Shown: piece by piece, positions 55,345-64,000 of the stretch | Layout of the letters: the number at the start of each line of letters is the position of its first letter | Numbering within the stretch: the stretch's first letter is position 1 | Source of the DNA: Halobacillus litoralis | GTDB lineage: Bacteria; Bacillota; Bacilli; Bacillales; Halobacillaceae | Length of the DNA stretch: 64,000 nt | Direction: 5' to 3' | NCBI RefSeq assembly: GCF_009856445.1 | Contig: NZ_WMFA01000007.1 | Span: forward strand, 1-64,000 | Notes under the pieces: generated by a model | Databases searched by the model: none | Told to the model about the DNA's origin: nothing | The model's input: the letters and a program-made list of their open reading frames with translations, nothing else | Position numbers and translations under genes: made by a program

Positions 55345-55525
55345 TTGAAGACTCAGTTTCGAGACTTTTGTTAGGTGGTTGGGGGCTGCGGGGAATAGCT
55401 CGCTTTCCGCGGGAGCGCGGTGAGCCTCCTCGGACTGCGTCCTGTGGGGTCTCACCAAGCACTTTTTTCCCGCAGGAGTCTCGCCATTCCCCTCCGCCCC
55501 TTTATCATAAAAGGTTCTCGAAAAC
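55345..55525 (+). repeat. Dispersed GC-rich repeat, copy B
   Basis: Noncoding repeat matching copy A (389-483) and copy C. It starts GAAGACTCAGTTTCGAGA, continues with GGGGCTGCGGGGAATAG, CTCGCTTTCCGCGGGAGCG and GTGAGCCTCCTCGGACTGCG, then GTGGGGTCTCACC and CCCGCAGGAGTCTCGCC. It ends near TTCTCGAAAAC, a partial mirror of its start. This copy is complete where copy A is cut by the insertion sequence. Confidence 0.8.
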
Positions 55526-55631
55526 ACTACGATAAGGACAGCTCATATGATTATTAGAAATGGATGAAAGAACACCTCGCCTAGCACAGAAAAGCCTAAT
55601 CCAAAGCGCTTCCCCCCCTAACAGTTGGATA

Positions 55632-55860
55632 GTAGAAGACCATCAAACTTGGTAAAGGGGTTCGTTACACTCCTACATCGAATGGGGTGGTTGGGAAGCT
55701 GCGAGACTCCCGCGGGAATGGATTGGCTGGCAAGACCCCACAGTGCGAAGCACGAGGAGGCTTGCCGTCATCCCCGCAGGAAAGCGAGTAGCTTCACAGC
55801 CAGCCCTGACGCCCAATAGCTTAACGAACCCCGAAAATATCTCGATACTGAGTCTTCCAC
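55632..55860 (-). repeat. Dispersed GC-rich repeat, copy C, in inverted orientation
   Basis: The minus strand reads GTGGAAGACTCAGTATCGAG, then CTCGCTTTCCTGCGGGG, GCAAGCCTCCTCGTGCTTCG, CTGTGGGGTCTTGCC and CCCGCGGGAGTCTCGCAG: the same order of blocks as copy B with about 30 percent changes. Two sets of inverted repeats bound it: 55632-55640 with 55852-55860 (eight of nine) and a perfect 11-base pair GGGGTTCGTTA (55657-55667 with 55822-55832). That gives it the shape of a small non-autonomous mobile element. No protein is encoded in 55318-55942. Confidence 0.75.
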
Positions 55861-55907
55861 AATCCTGTCATTTTCTTTAATAACTTTTTAAATAAGACCA
55901 AAACACA

Positions 55908-55938
55908 ACCCCCCCCAGAGGCAGCCTCTGGGGGGGGT
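55908..55938 (-). terminator. Terminator of the amino-acid ABC transporter genes
   Basis: A strong stem of about 12 base pairs (CCCCCCCAGAG core, 55908-55920 with 55925-55938) with a 4-base loop, 5 bases past the ATPase gene's stop codon. Confidence 0.85.
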
Positions 55939-55942
55939 GTTT

Positions 55943-56677
55943 TTATAAAATGGAGCTTAGGAACGCTTGGGTTCTTTCTTCCTGCGGATTTTCGAACAAA
56001 TCTTTCGGAGCTCCTGACTCTACGATTTTTCCATCATGCATATAAACGACACGGTCGGCGACTTCTCTTGCAAATCCCATTTCGTGGGTGACCACGACCA
56101 TTGTCATTCCTTCTTTCGCGAGGTCTTTCATAGTGGCGAGAACTTCTCCGACAAGTTCAGGGTCAAGCGCTGATGTCGGCTCATCAAACAGCATGATTTC
56201 AGGTTTCATCGCAAGTGCCCGAGCAATTGCAACTCTTTGTTTCTGACCACCAGAAAGCCTTGATGGATAATCATTGGCTTTATCCCCAAGGCCCACTTTT
56301 TCCAGAAGTTCCTGGCCTTCTTTTTTCGCCTGACTTTTAGAAATTCCTTTGACTTGAGTAGGCGCCTCAATAACATTTCCTAGTACCGTCATATGAGGGA
56401 ACAGATTAAAATGCTGAAAGACCATTCCGACTTGTTGTCTTACTTTGTTTAAGTTATCTTTTTTAGGATCAATTTGTTCCCCTTTAATAAAGAGCTCTCC
56501 GCTGTTCTTCATTTCTAAAAAGTTCAAACAGCGCAGCATTGTACTCTTCCCGGACCCGCTGGCCCCGATGAGTACAACCACTTCACTTTCTTCTACATGA
56601 AAATCAATATCTTTCAAGACATGGAGATCCCCAAACGATTTATTCAATTTATTGACTCGAATCATTTGCTCTGACAA
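55943..56677 (-). CDS. Polar amino-acid ABC transporter, ATP-binding subunit
   Basis: A 244-residue ATPase of the GlnQ/ArtM family. It shows Walker [21 protein letters not shown] near 37, the Q-loop [19 protein letters not shown], signature [17 protein letters not shown], Walker [17 protein letters not shown] and the H-switch [13 protein letters not shown]. It lies 17 bases after the permease gene and ends in its own terminator. Together with the permease (56695) and binding protein (57447) it forms a complete importer; the substrate could be glutamine, arginine or cystine. Confidence 0.93.
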   Translation of the reverse strand: MSEQMIRVNKLNKSFGDLHVLKDIDFHVEESEVVVLIGASGSGKSTMLRCLNFLEMKNSGELFIKGEQIDPKKDNLNKVRQQVGMVFQHFNLFPHMTVLGNVIEAPTQVKGISKSQAKKEGQELLEKVGLGDKANDYPSRLSGGQKQRVAIARALAMKPEIMLFDEPTSALDPELVGEVLATMKDLAKEGMTMVVVTHEMGFAREVADRVVYMHDGKIVESGAPKDLFENPQEERTQAFLSSIL

Positions 56678-56694
56678 TTGTGTTTCCTCCTCTG

Positions 56695-57360
56695 TTAGTC
56701 ACTCACAGCCATCTTTTTCTCAATCGCACTGACAACTAGCGTCAGTAGGAATACGAGAATCAAATACCATACAGCACTTACGAGCAACCAGGTCATATAG
56801 TCGAATGTATTGGCTCCTTGAGTGGTGGCTACAGCAAATATTTCTGATACACCGATGAATGCAGCCAACGATGAATCTTTCAAACCAATAATAAACTGAT
56901 TCCCAAGCGGAGGCAATGCACGTCTAAAAGCCTGAGGCAGGATGATGCGGCGCATCGTTAAAGTACCGCTCATTCCCAGTGACCGACCAGCTTCTGTCTG
57001 ACCCTTTCCAATTGATTGGATGGATCCTCGGAAAATCTCTGCAATATAGGCGCCGTTGTGGAAGGCAAGACCTAGCGCTACAGACCAGAATCCACTGATC
57101 ATCCACACTTCCGTTAAACCATAATAGAACACGAAGATTTGAACAATCAGCGGGGTTCCCCTCACCACATAAATGTACACATTCGCAAGCCATTCCAACG
57201 GTTTGATTTTAGATATTTTCATAAAGGCAAACATTAACCCGATGACGATCGCAATTAAAATAGAGACCGCAGTAAGGGCCAGAGTCATTTGAGCGGCTTC
57301 AAAAAACATGCCTCGACTATCGATGAGTGCTGTCCAAAAGTTAGCAGAATACAAATACAA
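56695..57360 (-). CDS. Polar amino-acid ABC transporter, permease subunit
   Basis: A 221-residue permease of the HisM/GlnP family. It has five hydrophobic segments, the family's [21 protein letters not shown] near 82 and the ATPase-docking EAA loop [32 protein letters not shown], seen in parts near 146. A single permease type suggests a homodimer. It lies 86 bases after the binding protein gene with a hairpin between them. Confidence 0.92.
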   Translation of the reverse strand: MYLYSANFWTALIDSRGMFFEAAQMTLALTAVSILIAIVIGLMFAFMKISKIKPLEWLANVYIYVVRGTPLIVQIFVFYYGLTEVWMISGFWSVALGLAFHNGAYIAEIFRGSIQSIGKGQTEAGRSLGMSGTLTMRRIILPQAFRRALPPLGNQFIIGLKDSSLAAFIGVSEIFAVATTQGANTFDYMTWLLVSAVWYLILVFLLTLVVSAIEKKMAVSD

Positions 57361-57388
57361 TTGACTTCAACTCCTCTATAATGTCAAA

Positions 57389-57413
57389 AAGAGTACGCTC
57401 ATTGCGCACTCTT
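57389..57413 (-). terminator. Hairpin between binding protein and permease genes, possible attenuator
   Basis: A stem of 10 base pairs with one mismatch (57389-57398 with 57404-57413, AAGAGTACGC core) followed on the minus strand by a short U-run. It could lower expression of the permease and ATPase relative to the binding protein. Confidence 0.6.
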
Positions 57414-57446
57414 CTTAACTTCGGTCTTCAACTGAAAAACGAGCAT

Positions 57447-58277
57447 TTACTCTGGCAAAGTCGTAATATCTTCCCCAAAGTATTCTTTACTAATTTCAGC
57501 AAGTGTTCCATCTTCACGAAGTGTTTCTAGAGCTGCATTGATTTCTTCAAGTAAGGCTTCGTTTTCTTTTGCTACAGCAACAGCCTGTTCACTACGCTCA
57601 ATCATTTCTTTCGATTCAATTTCAAGGCCTTCTCCTGAAGCTTCCTTCCCAGTCAAGAAATCTGTAATTACAGCATCATGGCGACCTTTTGCTAGTGATT
57701 GTAAGGCTACAACATCACTGTCATATGTTTTGATGTTCTCTGTCACTTCTTCCGCATACGTGCTATAAGTAGAACCCTTAGAAATGGCGATTTCCATTCC
57801 TTCCAAGTCTTCTAATGTTTCTACATCACTGTCCGGACGTGTGAAAATTTGTGCCCCGGAATAATAGTAAGGAGTAGAAAAATCTACTTCCTGCTGTCTT
57901 TCTTCCGTAATGGTATGACTTGCAACCGCCGCATCAAAACGACCGGTCTTCACACCTTCTACGATACTCGCGAACTTCTGTTTTTGAGGATTCGGCTCCA
58001 AGCCCAACTCCTCAGCAATGGCATTCGCAACATCGATATCAAAACCTGTCATTTCCCCACTTGCGTCAGTCATACTAAATGGTCGGAATTCACCAGAAGC
58101 AGCAAACGTAAACTGACCATCTTCAACAAGGTCATAAGCTGTTTCTTCTGAGGAATCACCAGTATCCGTTTCATTCGAATCCCCTGAATTTCCTCCTTCA
58201 TCCTCGCTTCCGCCACAGGCAGCAAGAGCAAAGATCATGAAGATGCTGAGGGTAATCATCAGTAAATATTTTCTCAT
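57447..58277 (-). CDS. Polar amino-acid ABC transporter, substrate-binding lipoprotein
   Basis: A 276-residue lipoprotein of the SBP_bac_3 family. I chose the ATG at 58277 after GGGGAG, giving MRKYLLMITLSIFMIFALAAC with the lipobox LAAC (cysteine 21) and an acidic linker (GGSEDEGGNSGDSNETD). The binding domain shows GFDIDVANAIAEELGL, FDAAVASHTITEERQQEVDFSTPYY (in parts) and TLREDGTLAEISKEYFG. The frame is open 18 codons further upstream, across the GGGGAG. Confidence 0.93.
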   Translation of the reverse strand: MRKYLLMITLSIFMIFALAACGGSEDEGGNSGDSNETDTGDSSEETAYDLVEDGQFTFAASGEFRPFSMTDASGEMTGFDIDVANAIAEELGLEPNPQKQKFASIVEGVKTGRFDAAVASHTITEERQQEVDFSTPYYYSGAQIFTRPDSDVETLEDLEGMEIAISKGSTYSTYAEEVTENIKTYDSDVVALQSLAKGRHDAVITDFLTGKEASGEGLEIESKEMIERSEQAVAVAKENEALLEEINAALETLREDGTLAEISKEYFGEDITTLPE

Positions 58278-58336
58278 AACCAAAATTCTCCCCTTCATCA
58301 ATTTGTCATTTTTCTGTAATAATAGCAACACTTTAA

Positions 58337-58365
58337 ATTATATCTATTTATCAAATAATTCCCAA
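58337..58365 (-). promoter_or_regulatory. Promoter of the amino-acid transporter genes
   Basis: On the minus strand TTGGGA (58360-58365) and TATAAT (58337-58342) are separated by 17 bases, 60 bases before the binding-protein start. The -10 is perfect. The 58278-58496 gap has no other clear feature apart from A/T-rich sequence. Confidence 0.65.
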
Positions 58366-58496
58366 AATTGTACATCGTCCAAAAAATACGAAATATTGCT
58401 GATGATGAGCCTGACCTTCGTAATACAATCCTTTCCTTATAAATGCATGAATTTGCTTTAATATAATAAATATTTGCATGAATATACATAGGACAT

Positions 58497-58532
58497 AAAA
58501 AACGACTTCCCCAATTGGGGAAGTCGTTTTTT
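58497..58532. terminator. Terminator after engB
   Basis: A perfect 16-base-pair stem (58497-58512 with 58517-58532, core ACGACTTCCCC) with loop AATT and flanking A/T runs. Confidence 0.88.
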
Positions 58533-58533
58533 C

Positions 58534-59121
58534 TTATAAATTCAAGTGCGAAAGCATGGTTTTCCACGCAACATCCTTACCTTCGCCCGTTTCGGATGAG
58601 AAAGGAATTAACGCATCCTCCTCTTCCATTTCCAACACATCATAAATCATTTTAAGCTGTTTCTGTCGTTGGCCTTTTTTGATTTTATCAAGCTTTGTCG
58701 CGATGACCATAACAGGGTGCTCGAAGTGTTTCAAATAATTGTACATCAATTGATCATCTTCTGTTGGTTTATGACGGATGTCGATAATTAAAGCTGTCGC
58801 TTTCAATTGCTCACGCTCAGCAAAATATTCTTCCATCATTTCTCCCCACTTCGCGCGTTCCTTTTTAGAAACCTTTGCATACCCATATCCAGGTACATCG
58901 ACGAAGTGAAATTTATCATTAATGATGTAGAAATTCAACGTTTGAGTTTTACCAGGCTTCGATGAAGTTCTAGCTAAGTTCTTTCGTTGAATCATACGAT
59001 TGATAAATGATGATTTACCAACATTCGATCTTCCTGCCAGTGCAATCTCAGGAATCGGTGCTTTTGGGTACTGCTTTTTGCTCGCCGCACTGATGACGAT
59101 GTCTGCCGTGTTAACTTTCAT
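58534..59121 (-). CDS. engB: Ribosome-assembly GTPase EngB (YsxC)
   Basis: EngB is an essential GTPase needed for 50S assembly. The 195-residue protein shows [14 protein letters not shown] (G1, near 32), [17 protein letters not shown] (G3 with switch II), [11 protein letters not shown] (G4, near 140) and [11 protein letters not shown] (G5). Its start overlaps lonA by 11 bases, as in B. subtilis, suggesting translational coupling. Confidence 0.96.
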   Translation of the reverse strand: MKVNTADIVISAASKKQYPKAPIPEIALAGRSNVGKSSFINRMIQRKNLARTSSKPGKTQTLNFYIINDKFHFVDVPGYGYAKVSKKERAKWGEMMEEYFAEREQLKATALIIDIRHKPTEDDQLMYNYLKHFEHPVMVIATKLDKIKKGQRQKQLKMIYDVLEMEEEDALIPFSSETGEGKDVAWKTMLSHLNL

Positions 59122-61450
59122 GTACTGCCTCCGTTAATGCTTGTTCTAATACTTCATCCAAATGCTTCACAGGGACAAAAGTTAAACCTTCCTTAATGCT
59201 GTCAGGAATATCTTCCAAGTCTTTTTCGTTCTGATCCGGGATGATAATTTTCGTTAATCCTGCACGGTGGGCACTCAAGGATTTTTCCTTTAATCCGCCA
59301 ATAGGCAACACGCGTCCTCTTAATGTAATTTCACCTGTCATACCTACTTCTTTACGGACAGGGCGACCTGTCAGGGCCGATACGAGGGCAGTCGCCATCG
59401 TTATACCTGCTGATGGGCCGTCTTTAGGGGTCGCGCCCTCAGGTACGTGAATATGGATGTCGTTCTTTTCCACAAACTCAGGGTCGATGTTCAGTTCGTT
59501 CGCTCTTGAGCGGATATAGCTGAAAGCCGCTTGTGCGGATTCTTTCATCACATCTCCGAGTTTCCCTGTTAATGTAAGGTTACCTTTTCCAGGATATATG
59601 GAAACTTCAATGGATAAAGTATCTCCACCTGCAGTTGTGTATGCAAGACCGGTAGCAGCTCCAATTTGATCTTCCAGTTCAGCACGTCCATAACGGAATT
59701 TCGGACGGCCAAGAAGCTCCTCCAACTGCTTTTCAGTCACTACTACCCGTTGTTTATCACCAGAAACGATGATTTTAGCAGCTTTTCTGCATAAACTCGC
59801 CAATTCACGCTCCAAACCACGAACACCCGCTTCTCTTGTATACCGACGGATCAATTTCAAAAGCGCATCATCTCGTAATTGAAGCTGACCTTTCTTCAAA
59901 CCATTTTCCTTGACTTGTTTAGGAAGCAGATGCTCTTTAGCAATATGAACTTTCTCAACTTCCGTATAACCGGCAATGGTTATAATCTCCATTCTGTCAC
60001 GCAATGGGCCAGGGATGTTTGATATATTATTGGCTGTAGCGACAAACATAACCTTAGATAAATCGTAGTTCTCTTCAATGAAGTGGTCACTGAACGTACC
60101 GTTTTGTTCCGGGTCAAGGACTTCCAACATGGCTGAAGATGGATCCCCTCTGAAATCACTTGCCATTTTATCAATTTCATCAAGTAAAAATACAGGGTTC
60201 ACGGTTTCTGCACGTTTCATCCCCTGAATAATACGTCCGGGCATAGCCCCGATATAAGTTCTACGATGACCACGGATTTCGGCTTCATCACGGATGCCAC
60301 CTAAAGAGATTCTAACAAATTTTCGATTGATGGAACGAGCGATGGACTTGGCAAGAGACGTTTTTCCGACCCCTGGAGGTCCAGCCAGACACAAGATCGG
60401 TCCTTTGATCGTTTGAGTCAGCCTTTGAACGGCTAAGTATTCAAGTACGCGCTCCTTAACCTTCTCCAAACCATAATGATCTTCGTCCAAAATCTTCTCC
60501 GCACGATTCACATCCAGGTTATCTTCCGTCTCATTCGACCATGGCAGAGCCACAAGCCATTCAATATAATTACGGATTACAGAACTTTCTGCGGAGCTTT
60601 GTGGGACTTTTTCATATCTTCCAAGTTCTTTATAAGCGATTTCTTCTACTCGCTCAGGCATATCGGCCTGCTCTATTTTTTCTTTAAGTTGTGCGACCTC
60701 TCCTGATTTTCCATCCTTATCACCGAGTTCATTTTGGATCGCTTTCATTTGTTCACGCAAGTAATATTCCTTTTGCGTTTTTTCCATGGATTTCTTCACT
60801 CTTTTACCGATCTTTTGTTCAATTTGCAGGACTTCACGTTCATTGCCAATCATGTCGACAAGCTTTTGAAGCCGTTCTTTCACATTCGCTGTTTCAAGAA
60901 TAGACTGCTTCTCTTTTAGTTTCACAGGCAAATGGGAAGCGATCATGTCTGCCATGTGACTCGGGTCATCAATATCGGATACGGTATTAAAGGTTTCCTG
61001 ACTTACTTTTTTAGATACTTTTACGAATTTCTCAAATTGATCCATCAACGTTCGCATGAGGGCTTCTTCTTCATTTTCTCCTACATGCTCATCCTCAATT
61101 TTAGTGATATTCGCATAATAAAAGTCCTCATCATCGACCAATTGATCGACATGGGCTCTATATAAACCTTCTACAAGGACCCGATTGGTGCCATTAGGTA
61201 ATTTAACCATCTGTTTTACCCGGGCTATCGTTCCAATCTCATAGAGGTCATCTTTTGAGGGTTCATCAATATTCACTTCTTTTTGTGACACAAGTAAAAT
61301 TTCATTATCATCCATCATGGACTGTTCCAACGCTTGTACCGACTTTTCACGCCCCACATCCAGGTGAAGGACCATAGAAGGGTACACAAGCAGCCCTCTG
61401 AGAGGAAGTAGAGGTATCTTTTTTCTCTGTTTGTCCGTCATTTCTTGCAC
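59111..61450 (-). CDS. lonA: ATP-dependent protease Lon
   Basis: Lon degrades unfolded and regulatory proteins. The 779-residue protein has the N-terminal LON domain (about 10-210, [20 protein letters not shown]), a coiled-coil, and Walker [16 protein letters not shown] (near 355). Walker [10 protein letters not shown] follows, and the protease domain carries the catalytic serine in [16 protein letters not shown] near 680 and the lysine in [16 protein letters not shown] near 722. The B. subtilis neighbour lonB is not found between lonA and clpX here; the 61451-61641 gap holds no gene and no clear promoter consensus. Confidence 0.97.
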   Translation of the reverse strand: MQEMTDKQRKKIPLLPLRGLLVYPSMVLHLDVGREKSVQALEQSMMDDNEILLVSQKEVNIDEPSKDDLYEIGTIARVKQMVKLPNGTNRVLVEGLYRAHVDQLVDDEDFYYANITKIEDEHVGENEEEALMRTLMDQFEKFVKVSKKVSQETFNTVSDIDDPSHMADMIASHLPVKLKEKQSILETANVKERLQKLVDMIGNEREVLQIEQKIGKRVKKSMEKTQKEYYLREQMKAIQNELGDKDGKSGEVAQLKEKIEQADMPERVEEIAYKELGRYEKVPQSSAESSVIRNYIEWLVALPWSNETEDNLDVNRAEKILDEDHYGLEKVKERVLEYLAVQRLTQTIKGPILCLAGPPGVGKTSLAKSIARSINRKFVRISLGGIRDEAEIRGHRRTYIGAMPGRIIQGMKRAETVNPVFLLDEIDKMASDFRGDPSSAMLEVLDPEQNGTFSDHFIEENYDLSKVMFVATANNISNIPGPLRDRMEIITIAGYTEVEKVHIAKEHLLPKQVKENGLKKGQLQLRDDALLKLIRRYTREAGVRGLERELASLCRKAAKIIVSGDKQRVVVTEKQLEELLGRPKFRYGRAELEDQIGAATGLAYTTAGGDTLSIEVSIYPGKGNLTLTGKLGDVMKESAQAAFSYIRSRANELNIDPEFVEKNDIHIHVPEGATPKDGPSAGITMATALVSALTGRPVRKEVGMTGEITLRGRVLPIGGLKEKSLSAHRAGLTKIIIPDQNEKDLEDIPDSIKEGLTFVPVKHLDEVLEQALTEAVHES

Positions 61451-61641
61451 CTCCGATTATTGCAGCTACGTATTTTTATCATATAGAAATGTACTTGGAA
61501 AGTAAACGAAACGGCCCCAGTTGATTCCAACACCGAAATCCCCTAACCAACTACTGTCAAGGGGCTCACTCCTCTAATACTTTATTATGAACAGAAACCA
61601 GCCTTTCATGCTTATGTAGCTCTTTGTCGATTTCATAATAC

Positions 61642-61678
61642 AGAAGCCGTGCTACATCATTTTCGTAGCACGGCTTCT
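61642..61678 (-). terminator. Terminator of clpX
   Basis: A perfect 14-base-pair stem (61642-61655 with 61665-61678, core AAGCCGTGCTAC), 20 bases past the clpX stop codon, followed on the minus strand by a weak U-run. Confidence 0.8.
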
Positions 61679-61698
61679 TGGATTTTATTCCTTAAGGT

Positions 61699-62985
61699 TT
61701 ACGCACTCTCTTTAGGAGATTGCTTATTCTCATCTTCAACAGTGCCATCTGTCAAGACCAGCTTAGGACGTCCATTTTTAGCAGTGACTGTCTCTTTGGT
61801 AATGATGCATTTCTCAATGTCATCACGGGAAGGAAGTTCGTACATGACGTCCAGCATGATTCCTTCAATGATCGAGCGCAATCCACGAGCACCTGTCTTA
61901 CGTTCTATAGCTAGACGCGCGATTTCACGAAGCGCATCTTCTTCCATCTCCAACTCCACATGGTCGATTTGGAAGAGTTTTTGATACTGCTTCACAAGCG
62001 CATTTTTCGGTTTTGTAAGAATTTCAACAAGCGCATCTTCATCAAGCTGCTCTAGGCTGCCGATGACCGGTAGACGACCGATGAATTCCGGAATTAGACC
62101 ATAGCTCAACAAATCCTCTGGAAGCACTTTTGTAAGCAATTCTTTCTTCTCTGCTTCATCAGCTGCTTGTTCAGAACCGAAGCCAATCACTTTACGTCCC
62201 AGACGACGTTTTATGATCTGATCAATACCGTCAAAAGCTCCTCCTACGATAAACAATACATTGGTTGTATCGATTTGGATGAACTCTTGATGAGGATGTT
62301 TACGTCCACCTTGTGGCGGTACACTCGCTTGAGTTCCCTCAAGTATTTTCAGTAACGCTTGCTGTACACCTTCACCAGAGACATCTCTCGTGATGGAAGG
62401 GTTTTCTGATTTACGGGCCACTTTATCGATTTCATCGATATAAATGATTCCTTTTTCCGCTTTCTCCACATCATAATCTGCTGCTTGAATCAACTTCAAC
62501 AGAATGTTCTCAACATCTTCACCAACGTAACCTGCTTCTGTTAAGGAAGTAGCATCAGCAATGGCAAATGGAACGTTCAGAATACGTGCCAACGTTTGAG
62601 CGAGTAAGGTTTTACCGCTACCTGTAGGCCCAAGCATGAGGATGTTACTTTTCGCAAGTTCTACATCATCATTTTTCACACCTGCATTGATACGCTTATA
62701 ATGGTTATAAACGGCTACAGACAGGTTCTTTTTAGCTTGATCCTGGCCAATGACGTAGTCGCTTAGAATTTCACGAATTTCTTGAGGTTTCGGTACCTCT
62801 TTGAATTCTACTTCTTCTTCATTACCTAGCTCTTCTTCAACGATTTCTGTACAAAGTTCAATACATTCATCACATATATATACGCCAGGTCCTGCTACGA
62901 GCTTACGGACTTGTTCCTGACTTTTACCGCAGAAAGAACATTTCAACTGTCCTTTTTCATCGTTAAATTTAAACATTCGTTTCAC
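61699..62985 (-). CDS. clpX: ClpX, ATPase subunit of the ClpXP protease
   Basis: ClpX unfolds substrates and feeds them to ClpP. The 428-residue protein has the zinc domain ([10 protein letters not shown] and [10 protein letters not shown], about 16-42) and Walker [17 protein letters not shown] near 118. The pore loop [14 protein letters not shown], Walker [16 protein letters not shown] and the sensor region [13 protein letters not shown] follow. The IGF-type ClpP-docking loop is present in KVIGFG. It lies downstream of tig with its own terminator. Confidence 0.97.
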   Translation of the reverse strand: MKRMFKFNDEKGQLKCSFCGKSQEQVRKLVAGPGVYICDECIELCTEIVEEELGNEEEVEFKEVPKPQEIREILSDYVIGQDQAKKNLSVAVYNHYKRINAGVKNDDVELAKSNILMLGPTGSGKTLLAQTLARILNVPFAIADATSLTEAGYVGEDVENILLKLIQAADYDVEKAEKGIIYIDEIDKVARKSENPSITRDVSGEGVQQALLKILEGTQASVPPQGGRKHPHQEFIQIDTTNVLFIVGGAFDGIDQIIKRRLGRKVIGFGSEQAADEAEKKELLTKVLPEDLLSYGLIPEFIGRLPVIGSLEQLDEDALVEILTKPKNALVKQYQKLFQIDHVELEMEEDALREIARLAIERKTGARGLRSIIEGIMLDVMYELPSRDDIEKCIITKETVTAKNGRPKLVLTDGTVEDENKQSPKESA

Positions 62986-63270
62986 CCCTTATTATAATGA
63001 CGCAATCGTTGCGACTGAAGTTTCATGATACGACGCTTACGTTCCCACTTCACTTCTTTTGCTCATCATATCAGATTAACTTCAAACAAAAAAGCAATAC
63101 CTTTTCAGAGGTGTGCGCAACTTTTTCTGCACCATCCTCATTATGTAATTCAACTGCAGATAAGTCAAACGATGGAGCACCAGTACTATTGTATGTAAAC
63201 AGCTGGAGAAGTATCAACTATCTTCCCCATTATTCTCTACCTCTATACTCTTTAATATAGAAATATATGA
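62986..63270. other. Intergenic stretch between tig and clpX
   Basis: This 285-base stretch has no supported gene. Near the clpX start there is a short palindrome CGCAATCGTTGCG (63003-63015) that could affect clpX translation. The stretch must contain the clpX promoter, but I found no pair with good spacing and do not claim one. Confidence 0.5.
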
Positions 63271-63302
63271 GAAGACAAGGTGCGATCATGCACCTTGTCT
63301 TC
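63271..63302 (-). terminator. Terminator of the tig gene
   Basis: A perfect 13-base-pair stem (GAAGACAAGGTGC at 63271-63283 with 63290-63302), 9 bases past the tig stop codon. The following U-run is weak. Confidence 0.75.
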
Positions 63303-63310
63303 TTAGTTTA

Positions 63311-64000
63311 TTATTCAGCTTTAGAATTTGCAACTAGAACGTCAATGGCTTTGCGGACTTTAAGATCTTCTTTGATCATGTCCGTATTACCACCAAGCAT
63401 TTGCGTCAATTGAGCAACATCTGTCTGGTACATGGAAGCCATGTTCTCAAGTTCAGCGTTCACATCTTCTTCAGAAGCTGCGACATTTTCCGCCTCTGCG
63501 ATCGCTTCAAGAGTTAGGTTCGTTTTCACGCGCTTCGCTGCATCTTCTTTCATCTGCTCACGAAGGGCATCTTCGTCTTGACCAGTGAATTGGAAGTACA
63601 TGTCTTTTGTCATGCCTTGCATTTGCAGACGCTGTTCGAATTCCTGTACCATGCGGTCAAGCTCTGTATCCACCATAGCATCCGGAATTTCAACTTCAGC
63701 ATTTTCAGAAGCTTGTGTTACAAGCGTGTCACGCTTGCTGTTTTCAGCGTCTGTTTTCTTCTGCTCTTCGAGACGCTCACGAGTTTTCTTCTTCAGTTCA
63801 TCAAGAGACTCGACCTCTTCGTCGACATCTTTCGCAAACTCATCATCAAGCTCAGGAAGTTCTTTTCCTTTTACTTCATGAAGTTTAACTTTGAATGTCG
63901 CAGATTTACCAGCTAGATCTTCTGCGTGGTATTCTTCAGGGAAAGTTACTTCGACGTCTGTTTCTTCTCCTGCTTTCTTACCAACCAGCTGTTCTTCGAA
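63311..64000 (-). CDS. tig: Trigger factor, C-terminal 229 residues (cut by window edge)
   Basis: Trigger factor is the ribosome-bound chaperone and peptidyl-prolyl isomerase. The open frame continues off the window, so the gene is longer than the first internal ATG at 63676 would suggest. The visible part opens in the FKBP-type isomerase domain with [20 protein letters not shown] and [20 protein letters not shown], then the helical C-terminal chaperone domain with [20 protein letters not shown]. It ends [10 protein letters not shown]. Its place upstream of clpX matches B. subtilis. Confidence 0.95.
   Translation of the reverse strand, partial: FEEQLVGKKAGEETDVEVTFPEEYHAEDLAGKSATFKVKLHEVKGKELPELDDEFAKDVDEEVESLDELKKKTRERLEEQKKTDAENSKRDTLVTQASENAEVEIPDAMVDTELDRMVQEFEQRLQMQGMTKDMYFQFTGQDEDALREQMKEDAAKRVKTNLTLEAIAEAENVAASEEDVNAELENMASMYQTDVAQLTQMLGGNTDMIKEDLKVRKAIDVLVANSKAE

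Noticed and set aside
55221-55819. Open frames in the repeat-rich stretch
   Set aside because: They arise from GC-rich repeat copies B and C, differ between copies and lack translation signals.
62997-63260. An 87-residue plus-strand frame between clpX and tig
   Set aside because: No ribosome-binding site, odd composition and no domain; it covers the region that must hold the clpX promoter.

Overview
The window looks like a chromosomal segment of a spore-forming, Gram-positive member of the Bacillaceae, most likely a moderately halophilic Halobacillus-type organism. This is inferred from protein character and gene order, not from a database search. Almost every gene lies on the minus strand, so transcription runs from high to low coordinates. 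The order closely follows what I remember of the Bacillus subtilis yajC-tgt-queA to clpX-tig region: yajC, tgt, queA, ruvB, ruvA, bofC, yebC, coxA/safA, pheA, pheB, obg, spo0B, rpmA, prp, rplU, spoIVFB, spoIVFA, minD, minC, mreD, mreC, mreB, radC, maf, spoIIB, comC position, folC, valS, spoVID, hemL, hemB, hemD, hemC, hemX, hemA, engB, lonA, clpX, tig.

Region by region. 1-490 holds the end of an IS3-family (IS150-like) insertion sequence that has jumped into a dispersed GC-rich repeat. 536-3045 holds two membrane proteins (a YetF/DUF421 protein and an ArsB/NhaD-type transporter) and a small TIGR04086-type membrane protein. 3094-12495 covers tRNA queuosine synthesis, Holliday-junction processing, and sporulation/coat genes with nadE. 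12673-17240 carries phenylalanine synthesis, Obg, the Spo0B phosphorelay protein and the L21/Prp/L27 operon with its RNA leader. 17244-26811 carries RNase G, the SpoIVF proteins, Min, Mre, RadC, Maf and a SpoIIB-like SPOR protein.

26905-40752 is the main accessory block. It is a complete type IV pilus operon, lying where B. subtilis has only comC. It encodes the assembly platform (PilM, PilN, PilO, PilC), the extension and retraction ATPases (PilB, PilT), the prepilin peptidase (PilD), a major pilin and three minor pilin-like proteins. One of these is a 567-residue protein with a repetitive beta-type body. Between the minor pilins and PilB lie three unusual proteins: a VanW-type wall-associated protein, a double PRC-barrel protein and an acidic membrane protein. 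Immediately upstream is a membrane GAF-GGDEF diguanylate cyclase, and PilB itself carries an MshEN-type N-terminal domain. The locus therefore looks equipped for local cyclic-di-GMP control of pilus extension. I consider this block the most interesting system in the window.

42679-54586 returns to conserved genes: folC, valS with a T-box leader, spoVID and the hemAXCDBL heme operon. 55318-55942 holds no gene but contains two further copies of the dispersed repeat in opposite orientations. 55943-58277 is a polar amino-acid ABC transporter. 58534-64000 holds engB, lonA, clpX and the C-terminal part of the trigger factor gene, which is cut by the window edge. No tRNA, rRNA, CRISPR array or prophage was seen.
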